From Bdellovibrionales bacterium (lineage in GTDB: Bacteria; Bdellovibrionota; Bdellovibrionia; Bdellovibrionales; UBA1609), in assembly GCA_026648125.1 (NCBI GenBank), contig JAPKGD010000012.1, positions 1 through 12,817 of the forward strand: a stretch of DNA of 12,817 nt, given 5' to 3'. Below are positions 7,508 through 12,817 of the stretch, piece by piece (position 1 is the stretch's first letter; every line of letters begins with the position of its first letter). Below the pieces are notes generated by a model. It had not been told where the DNA came from, did not search any database, and was given only the letters and a program-made list of their open reading frames with translations. The translations under genes and the position numbers were made by a program.

Positions 7508-9577
7508 ATGGGCACAGCGATTGACACGCCAGTTCAATATCTAAAAGGGGTTGGCCCAAAGTTGGGGGATCTCCTGCGCAAACGGGGCGTCGCTACAGTT
7601 GGCGACCTCTTAGAATGGTTTCCACGCGCTTATGAAGATCGTCGGGCTGTGCGCCAGATTGATTCACTTGAGCCTGATCAATTGGTCTCGATAAAGGCCA
7701 AAATCCTCAAAGTCAGGTCGATGAACTTGGGGAGAAGTCATCGCAAAATGTATGAGGTTGTGGTCAGTGACTCTTCAGGGCGAATATCCTGCAAGTATTT
7801 TCGCGTCCCCTACAAAGGGTATTTTGAACGCTTTCAGGCTCTTCAGGAGGTCCGAGTCGTCGGCAAAGTGACTCAATACAGGGGCCAGATTGAGTTTCAC
7901 CATCCAGATATTTTTCCAACGGCTGAGGCGGACGAAAACGAAGACCAGCTGGTTCCGATCTACACCGAGACCGAAGGACTCAGCCCTCAGAAATTTCGCA
8001 AGATTATGGCGCAAGCCGTGGCGGGTGTTCGAGTGCCAGATCCGCTCCCCAATTGGATACGGGACAAGTATCGATTGGCCGGAAAAGACATGGCCATTCG
8101 TGAAATTCATGAGCCTACGCCGCAAATGGCAGACCAGCTTCTTCGCTTTGAGTCGCCCGCGCAGCGAAGAATTATTTTTGAAGAATTCTTTTGGATGGAG
8201 CTTTACCTCGCCTCAAGGCGGGCAGGAATTGAGAAAGAAGAAGCTTGGGCTCTGGAGGCTGAGGGGCGACTTGTTGAAAAACTGACTTCCCAGCTCGAGT
8301 TTAAACTAACTTCTGCGCAGGTGCGCGCTTTTGAGGATATCGCGGCCGACTTAAAGAAGCCTCATCCCATGCATCGAATGGTTCAAGGAGATGTGGGCTG
8401 TGGAAAGACCTTGGTCGCCCTGATGGCTGCCGCTTATGCCGCTGAGGCAGGGGTGCAAACGGCAATTATGGTGCCTACCGAAATATTATCAGAGCAACAT
8501 TATCTCAATGCGAAAAAGCGACTTGAGCCATTGGGGTTGAAGGTGGGCCTTTTGACCGGCACCAAAAAGACCGCAGAACGTGCGGCGACGCTGGCTGGAT
8601 TAAAGTCGGGAGAAATCCATGTTTGCATCGGCACTCACGCTTTAATTCAAGACGATGTGGAGTTTAAAAATCTGGGTCTTGCCATTATTGATGAACAACA
8701 CCGCTTTGGAGTTGAGCAAAGACAAATTCTTCGCGCCAAAGGTTTTAATCCCCATTTTCTGGTGATGACGGCAACACCCATTCCAAGAACTTTGGCGATG
8801 ACGGTCTATGGCGATTTAGATGTTTCGATTATTGATGAGCTCCCTGCTGGGCGCCAACCCATCGTTACCCGTAAGGCCTTTGAAAGTAAGCGGGCACAAG
8901 TGATGCAGTTTATGCGCGATCAGATCAAAAGCGGACGGCAAGCCTATATTGTCTATCCATTGGTTGAAGAAAGCGAAAAAATCGATCTTAAAAATGCTCA
9001 AGATGAATTTGAACGGCTTAAGATTCAGTTTCCTGAATTCAATTTGGGTCTCCTTCACGGGCGAATGAAGCCCAGCGAGAAAGACGAAGTGATGGAGCGC
9101 TTTCGCCGCGGCGAAATTCAAATCCTTGTGGCGACCACAGTGATTGAAGTCGGCGTAGATGTTCCCAATGCCAATTTGATGATCATAGAGCACAGCGAAC
9201 GCTTTGGACTTTCGCAGCTCCATCAGCTTCGTGGCCGGGTCGGGCGAGGCCAGTACAAAAGCTATTGTGTTTTGATGTTGGGGTATGCTGTTTCTGAAGA
9301 ATCTCGAACGCGCGCAGAAATTATGGAACGTACAACCGACGGATTTAAAATCGCCGAAGCGGATTTAGAACTTCGCGGTCCAGGAGAGTTTTTGGGAACT
9401 CGCCAATCGGGGCTTCCTGGTTTCAAAATGGCCAATTTGGTCAGAGATGTGCGCATTCTTCAGGATGCAAGGCAGGCGGCTTTTGAGTTGATCGCTAAGG
9501 ATCCTGACCTTCGTGACGCCGCGCACGTCTCGCTAAAAGGGGCTCTCGACAAGGCTCGAGAGGCTGTGGTGGGTTAG
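7508..9577 (+). CDS. recG: ATP-dependent DNA helicase RecG (689 aa)
   Basis: RecG reverses stalled replication forks and branch-migrates Holliday junctions in the cytoplasm. The length is close to E. coli RecG (693 aa). In order: an N-terminal helical segment with LKGVGPKLG (12-20) and YEDRR (42-46); the OB-fold wedge domain (about 55-150); helicase motif I GDVGCGKT (294-301); motif Ia MVPTEIL (321-327); motif II DEQH (395-398); motif III TATPIPRT (421-428); LLHGRM (515-520); motif V VATTVIEVGVDVPNA (541-555); and motif VI QLRGRVGRG (573-581). The TRG-type C-terminal region with ELRGPGEFLGTRQSG (621-635) is diagnostic for RecG over other SF2 helicases. Nothing appears broken. The ATG is the first start after an in-frame TAG (7496-7498) and has no clear ribosome binding site. 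The gene diverges from the HD-GYP gene. Confidence 0.98.
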   Translation: MGTAIDTPVQYLKGVGPKLGDLLRKRGVATVGDLLEWFPRAYEDRRAVRQIDSLEPDQLVSIKAKILKVRSMNLGRSHRKMYEVVVSDSSGRISCKYFRVPYKGYFERFQALQEVRVVGKVTQYRGQIEFHHPDIFPTAEADENEDQLVPIYTETEGLSPQKFRKIMAQAVAGVRVPDPLPNWIRDKYRLAGKDMAIREIHEPTPQMADQLLRFESPAQRRIIFEEFFWMELYLASRRAGIEKEEAWALEAEGRLVEKLTSQLEFKLTSAQVRAFEDIAADLKKPHPMHRMVQGDVGCGKTLVALMAAAYAAEAGVQTAIMVPTEILSEQHYLNAKKRLEPLGLKVGLLTGTKKTAERAATLAGLKSGEIHVCIGTHALIQDDVEFKNLGLAIIDEQHRFGVEQRQILRAKGFNPHFLVMTATPIPRTLAMTVYGDLDVSIIDELPAGRQPIVTRKAFESKRAQVMQFMRDQIKSGRQAYIVYPLVEESEKIDLKNAQDEFERLKIQFPEFNLGLLHGRMKPSEKDEVMERFRRGEIQILVATTVIEVGVDVPNANLMIIEHSERFGLSQLHQLRGRVGRGQYKSYCVLMLGYAVSEESRTRAEIMERTTDGFKIAEADLELRGPGEFLGTRQSGLPGFKMANLVRDVRILQDARQAAFELIAKDPDLRDAAHVSLKGALDKAREAVVG

Positions 9578-9604
9578 GAATTTTCGAACCTCACGAAGCG
9601 TCAA

Positions 9605-9632
9605 CTCTCTGAACACTTTAGTGAATTGAGAG
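9605..9632 (+). other. Imperfect hairpin downstream of recG
   Basis: CTCTC (9605-9609) pairs with GAGAG (9628-9632), and CAC (9614-9616) pairs with GTG (9621-9623) around a four-base loop, with a four-base internal mismatch between the two stems. It lies 28 bases after the recG stop. No run of T follows, so it is not a standard intrinsic terminator; it could mark a 3' end or be chance. Confidence 0.25.
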
Positions 9633-9711
9633 ATGGGGCGAAATCCATTGAGCGCGGATCTGGGCCGCCGGTACTGTAAAAAATCCAACTTTCACCGTGA
9701 AGAATCTCCGT

Positions 9712-9740
9712 TTGATAAGTCGTGTCATGAATGGTATAAA
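9712..9740 (+). promoter_or_regulatory. Sigma-70-type promoter for the carD cluster
   Basis: TTGATA (9712-9717) and TATAAA (9735-9740) each match five of six bases of the -35 and -10 consensus and are separated by exactly 17 bases. Transcription would start near 9747, giving a leader of about 65 bases before carD. This is the best promoter in the window and should drive carD, the lipoprotein gene and possibly gltX and cysS. The rest of the 235-base recG-carD spacer shows only the hairpin near 9605. Confidence 0.75.
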
Positions 9741-9798
9741 ACTTGGCACTTTTGCTCACAGTCCGGGCAGAACGCTACTGCATAGCCGTTTGGTTGTT

Positions 9799-9804
9799 GG
9801 GAGG
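9799..9804 (+). promoter_or_regulatory. Ribosome binding site that fixes the carD start at 9813
   Basis: GGGAGG at 9799-9804 is a strong Shine-Dalgarno match. It is only 2 bases from the ATG at 9807 but 8 bases from the in-frame ATG at 9813, which is the ideal distance. The protein therefore most likely begins MVAFNVGD rather than two codons earlier. Confidence 0.75.
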
Positions 9805-9812
9805 TTATGGGG

Positions 9813-10301
9813 ATGGTCGCTTTTAACGTCGGTGACAATGCCGTTTATCCTGGTTACGGGGTGGGCGAGATTACCTCTATTGAAACCAAGGAAATTTCGG
9901 GCACCCGCCTGACGTTTTACTCTTTAAAGATCCTTGATACGGGAATGAAGATCATGGTTCCGAAGCACAATGCTGAGGCCGTGGGACTTCGTCCGATCAT
10001 CTCTCGTGACGAAGCGTCAAAGGTGATCGACATCCTTAAAGAGAAAGAGATCAAAGTCGATAACCAGACTTGGAATCGCCGTTATCGCGAGTACATGGAA
10101 AAAATTAAGACCGGATCGGTCTATGAAATCGCTGAGGTCCTCCGCGATTTATTTCTTCTCAAAGTGGATAAGGAGCTCAGCTTTGGCGAGCGTAAGATGC
10201 TCGACACGGCCCGGGGCCTTCTCCTGAAAGAGCTTTCCTTGGCGACAGGCAAGGATGAGCTTCAGCGCGAGCAAGAAGTCGCAGCCATTTTCGGCATTTA
10301 A
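9813..10301 (+). CDS. carD: CarD/CdnL-family RNA polymerase-binding transcriptional regulator (162 aa)
   Basis: CarD/CdnL proteins bind the RNA polymerase beta subunit and stabilise open promoter complexes, notably at rRNA and other growth genes. The N-terminal RNA-polymerase-interacting Tudor-like domain (about 1-60) shows FNVGDNAVYPGYGVGEI (4-20), typical of this family and of the related Mfd domain, and a KIMVP strand (46-50). The C-terminal half (about 65-160) is an all-helical domain. It contains Trp87 in a WNRRYREY stretch, in the region where CarD uses a Trp against the upstream edge of the -10 element, and a LSFGERKMLDTAR helix (122-134). Size agrees with Myxococcus CdnL and mycobacterial CarD (about 160 aa). 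A strong promoter and ribosome binding site precede it, and the next gene begins 22 bases after its stop. Neighbouring gltX and cysS are usual partners in deltaproteobacteria. Confidence 0.95.
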   Translation: MVAFNVGDNAVYPGYGVGEITSIETKEISGTRLTFYSLKILDTGMKIMVPKHNAEAVGLRPIISRDEASKVIDILKEKEIKVDNQTWNRRYREYMEKIKTGSVYEIAEVLRDLFLLKVDKELSFGERKMLDTARGLLLKELSLATGKDELQREQEVAAIFGI

Positions 10302-10323
10302 TATCGCTCATTAGGGAGATAGG

Positions 10324-10911
10324 ATGTCGTTTCTGCGCTGGGCTGTCATCGCACTCTTTTCAATACAGATTTCTTGTGGCCCCGTCGCGGGTAGCCTCAT
10401 CAGCGCATCCCTGTTTGGTGATTTGGGGAGTAAGCCCGACACAAGTGGGATTGCCGATGGAATAGCAAGAGGGCTGGCCTGCGCTCTTTCGACTCTTTTT
10501 GGCGCTCCTTCTATTTCGATTGAACTGAGTGAATCCGAATTTCTTGAGATCGATGGCGCAATTGGTGTCTATCGTTTGAATGCGAATGATTTTTGGACTC
10601 GCTTTCCGGAGCCAATGCGAAAGTATGTATTGGCTGCGCTTCTGCGCAGTTACGAAGCTCGGGGGCCTGAAGACACAGTGAGGCAGCAGCCTATAGAGTT
10701 TTATCAAAATCTCTTCGCAAAGGGGCTTATTGATATTCGCAATCGCGGCTATCGATCAAACTGGATGCAGCTGACTCGCGCCGTGGAGACTCGGGGCCGA
10801 GATGGAAAGCTCTATATTCAGGCCTATGGAGTCTTTGTGGCCTTTACTTCAGATCGATTTAAAAACGAAAAAGGTGAGTCTCAAAGGGACGAAGTGCTCT
10901 ACTGTCCCTAA
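10324..10911 (+). CDS. Putative lipoprotein or exported protein of unknown function (195 aa)
   Basis: I do not recognise this protein. Its N-terminus has one Arg, a hydrophobic stretch (6-17) and then Ser-Cys-Gly (Cys18), which looks like a lipoprotein signal. However, Gln at -3 of the cysteine departs from the usual Leu/Val/Ile, so lipidation is only probable. A Gly/Ala/Ser-rich segment follows (19-62), then a domain with mixed helix and strand character (about 64-195); further cysteines are at 53 and 194. The ATG has a strong AGGGAG site 5 bases upstream (10313-10318). The gene sits 22 bases after carD and 100 bases before gltX on the same strand, so it is very likely transcribed from the carD promoter. 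No functional link to CarD or to tRNA charging is evident. Confidence 0.8.
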   Translation: MSFLRWAVIALFSIQISCGPVAGSLISASLFGDLGSKPDTSGIADGIARGLACALSTLFGAPSISIELSESEFLEIDGAIGVYRLNANDFWTRFPEPMRKYVLAALLRSYEARGPEDTVRQQPIEFYQNLFAKGLIDIRNRGYRSNWMQLTRAVETRGRDGKLYIQAYGVFVAFTSDRFKNEKGESQRDEVLYCP

Positions 10912-10975
10912 TGCCTTTTCGTGCACCAAAAAGCACTCTTCCGGACTGGCTTAAATCGTAAAAATCAGGCAATAA

Positions 10976-10998
10976 TAGCGGGCTTCAATGGCTCGCTA
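10976..10998 (+). promoter_or_regulatory. Hairpin directly against the gltX ribosome binding site
   Basis: TAGCGGGC (10976-10983) pairs with GCTCGCTA (10991-10998) to form an 8-base-pair stem with one G-U pair and a 7-base loop. It ends exactly where the gltX AGAGG site (10999-11003) begins. The following sequence is T-rich (TTTATTTT) but not directly after the stem, so a weak terminator/attenuator or a structure that affects ribosome access are both possible. Confidence 0.4.
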
Positions 10999-11011
10999 AG
11001 AGGTTTATTTT

Positions 11012-12490
11012 ATGTCTGATAACACGCGCCCGGTCCGAGTTCGCTTTGCCCCTAGCCCCACCGGCTATCTTCATGTGGGTGGCGCTCGAACGGCTTTTTA
11101 CAATTATCTCTACGCTCGGCATATGGGTGGCCAATTTGTTCTTCGCATTGAGGACACAGACGAGGCTCGATCCACTGAAGAGTCTCTGCGCATGCAAATT
11201 GGTGATTTGGAGTGGCTTGGTCTCACCTGGGATGAAGGACCTGATGCAAAGACCCTCAAAGATATGGGGTCCCATGGTCCTTACCGGCAGAGTCAAAGAA
11301 AAGAGATTTACGAGTCCTATGCCTTAAAGCTGATTGAACTGGGGAAAGCCTATTACTGCTTTCTCACAGACGCCGAGATCGAAGAACAAAGGGCGGCGTC
11401 GCTCAAAGCGGGACGTCCACCGCAAGTCGACTCGCCCTATCGCAATTGGACGGTGGCCCAAGCGAGTGAACGAATCGCTAAAGGCGACAAGCCCGTCGTT
11501 CGTTTTAAAGTTACGGACGAAAAGCGTGATTATGTGTTGAAAGACCTCGTGCGTGGGGAAGTTCGCTTTCCATCGGATATGGTGGGAGACTTCGTTCTCA
11601 TTCGCTCGACGGGAATGCCGGTCTATAATTTCTGTTGTGTCATTGACGACCACCTCATGCACATCACGCACGTTTTGAGAGCCGAAGAACATCTGAGCAA
11701 TACTTTGCGACAGATGATGATTTATGAGGCTTTGGGTTGGGACTTGCCTGAGTTTGGACATATGTCGATTATTCTTGGGCCGGATAAGCAAAAGCTTTCA
11801 AAGCGACATGGCGCCACGAGCTGTTTTGAGTACAGTCAAAATGGCTATTTGCCTGAGGCACTTTTGAACTTTATCGCCCTTTTGGGTTGGAGTTCTCCTA
11901 AGGCACAAGAAATTTTGTCGGTGGCGGATATGATCGCCCAGTTTTCAACGGATCGACTCAATCCGGCCGCGGCCGTTTTTGACGAGCAAAAGCTTTTGTG
12001 GATGAACGCGACTCATTTGAGAGCTCTCCCACATCGCGAGCTGTGGGAGAGAGTGGAACCATTTTTGACCAAGGCCAACTTAAAGCTTCCAGGCGATTGG
12101 GCATGGCGAGAGCAAGCCCTTGAGGTTTTTAAAACCAGCATGCAGACGCTTAAAGATGCGGTTGAGCTCTTTCGCCCGCTTTCTCGAGAGCCAGTGGATG
12201 TGACAGCTGAGGGCAAAGAGGCTATGGCGTGGGAAACCTCATCAAAAGTAGTCAGTAAATGGAAAGACCTTGTTGCGGCTCATCAGTCGGATTTTATGAC
12301 GGAAGCACAGTTTAATGAGTACCAAGAAAAGATTAAAACGGAGTGTGAGGTAAAGGGCAAACAGCTCTTTCAACCCATTCGTGTGGCCGTCATCGGCAAG
12401 CCCCAAGGAGCTGAGTTAAAAGTTTTAGTGCCTCTCCTTCACAAAGAAATTTTACTTGAGCGGGCGAGCCAAGTTTTAGCTACAAATTAA
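11012..12490 (+). CDS. gltX: Glutamate--tRNA ligase (GluRS, 492 aa)
   Basis: GluRS charges tRNA-Glu with glutamate using ATP in the cytoplasm. This is a class I synthetase. The HIGH-type motif lies in FAPSPTGYLHVGGART (12-27, with HVGG at 21-24), and the KMSKS-type motif is KLSKRHG (261-267). Other typical segments are LRIEDTD (44-50), GPYRQSQR (89-96) and RAEEHLSN (223-230) before the catalytic loop. The C-terminal part (about 330-492) is the helical anticodon-binding region, ending in a conserved-looking QLFQPIRVAV (451-460). The length is normal for the bacterial enzyme. The zinc-binding cysteine cluster of E. coli GluRS is not present here (only Cys116 in that area). Whether it also charges tRNA-Gln (non-discriminating) cannot be told from the sequence. 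The AGAGG site (10999-11003) is 8 bases before the ATG; cysS follows after 16 bases. Confidence 0.97.
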   Translation: MSDNTRPVRVRFAPSPTGYLHVGGARTAFYNYLYARHMGGQFVLRIEDTDEARSTEESLRMQIGDLEWLGLTWDEGPDAKTLKDMGSHGPYRQSQRKEIYESYALKLIELGKAYYCFLTDAEIEEQRAASLKAGRPPQVDSPYRNWTVAQASERIAKGDKPVVRFKVTDEKRDYVLKDLVRGEVRFPSDMVGDFVLIRSTGMPVYNFCCVIDDHLMHITHVLRAEEHLSNTLRQMMIYEALGWDLPEFGHMSIILGPDKQKLSKRHGATSCFEYSQNGYLPEALLNFIALLGWSSPKAQEILSVADMIAQFSTDRLNPAAAVFDEQKLLWMNATHLRALPHRELWERVEPFLTKANLKLPGDWAWREQALEVFKTSMQTLKDAVELFRPLSREPVDVTAEGKEAMAWETSSKVVSKWKDLVAAHQSDFMTEAQFNEYQEKIKTECEVKGKQLFQPIRVAVIGKPQGAELKVLVPLLHKEILLERASQVLATN

Positions 12491-12506
12491 AGGCGGAAGA
12501 TCGGAT

Positions 12507-12817
12507 ATGTTGATTTACAACTCGCAGTCACAAAAGAAAGAGGAATTCACGCCACTTCATCCGGGTGAAGTTCGAATGTATGTGTGTGGACCCACGGTCT
12601 ACGATTTTCTTCACGTAGGAAATTTTCGAGGAGCTATCTTTTTTAACTTGGTTCGCAATTGGTTTGAGTCCAAGGGTTTAAAAGTCACCTACGTCTATAA
12701 CTACACCGACGTGGACGATAAGATTATTAAGCGTGGTCAAGAGGAAGGTGTAGATCCGCAATTGGTCGCGGAAAAGTATATCAAAGAATTTGAAAAGGAT
12801 TACCAGACCCTCAAGTT
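12507..12817 (+). CDS. cysS: Cysteine--tRNA ligase, 5' part (cut by the window end)
   Basis: CysRS charges tRNA-Cys with cysteine. Only the first 103 codons are present; the frame is open to the window edge. The N-terminal catalytic signature is clear: MYVCGPTVYDFLHVGNFRG (24-42), which includes the first zinc-ligand Cys27 and the HIGH-type motif HVGN (36-39), and then YNYTDVDDKIIKR (64-76), typical of CysRS. The ATG has an AGGCGGA site (12491-12497) 9 bases upstream. The gene begins 16 bases after the gltX stop, so the two are almost certainly co-transcribed. The second half, including the KMSKS loop and the anticodon-binding domain, lies outside the window. Confidence 0.96.
   Translation, partial: MLIYNSQSQKKEEFTPLHPGEVRMYVCGPTVYDFLHVGNFRGAIFFNLVRNWFESKGLKVTYVYNYTDVDDKIIKRGQEEGVDPQLVAEKYIKEFEKDYQTLK

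Noticed and set aside
9543..9562. Perfect 7-base-pair stem with 6-base loop (CTCTCGA/TCGAGAG) at the end of recG
   Set aside because: It lies inside recG coding sequence, is not followed by T residues and is explained by codon choice; not a convincing terminator.
9697..9912. A 71-codon open frame covering the carD promoter and 5' end in another frame
   Set aside because: It overlaps a strong promoter and the real carD start, has no ribosome binding site, and its product looks like shifted-frame carD.
10921..10936. GTGC/GCAC short inverted repeat after the lipoprotein gene as a terminator
   Set aside because: Only four base pairs and no T run; too weak.
10930..10976. Separate gltX promoter with AATAAT (10971-10976) as the -10
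   Set aside because: No recognisable -35 at proper spacing (only TGGCTT, two matches), so not called.
11324..11791. Minus-strand open frame of 155 codons inside gltX
   Set aside because: Complement of a highly conserved part of GluRS; composition has no protein-like features of its own.

Overview
The window is an ordinary-looking chromosomal segment of a Gram-negative bacterium, with no rRNA, tRNA, CRISPR array, insertion sequence or phage gene seen. A CarD/CdnL-type regulator beside gltX and cysS, an HD-GYP phosphodiesterase, a dense set of exported unknown proteins and a beta-barrel porin of the OmpL/bbp2 type together suggest a deltaproteobacterium in the old sense, most likely near the Bdellovibrionota or Myxococcota. 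This placement is inferred from gene content and protein style only.

Layout. (A) Positions 3-2974, plus strand: two adjacent genes for exported proteins of unknown function. The second is visibly A+T-richer than the housekeeping genes and carries a faint kinase/siderophore-synthetase-like motif. (B) Positions 2995-7445, minus strand: a run of five genes. In transcription order these are an HD-GYP cyclic-di-GMP phosphodiesterase, a small parvulin-type prolyl isomerase, an exported gluzincin metalloprotease, an outer-membrane beta-barrel protein and an ankyrin-repeat lipoprotein. The last two are tightly coupled: the stop codon of the porin gene lies in the ribosome binding site of the lipoprotein gene. 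(C) Positions 7508-9577, plus strand: recG, divergent from the HD-GYP gene across about 62 bases. (D) Positions 9578-12817, plus strand: a 235-base spacer with a strong sigma-70-type promoter, then carD, a small putative lipoprotein gene, gltX and the 5' part of cysS.

How the genes may work together. Block D is a core information-processing cluster (RNA polymerase regulator plus two aminoacyl-tRNA synthetases) with an unexplained envelope-type gene inserted. Block B could link second-messenger signalling to envelope proteins, but the 107-base gap before the porin gene means it may be two transcription units. I saw no clearly new multi-gene system. The best candidates for follow-up are the exported metalloprotease, the coupled porin/ankyrin-lipoprotein pair and the exported protein with the kinase-like motif.
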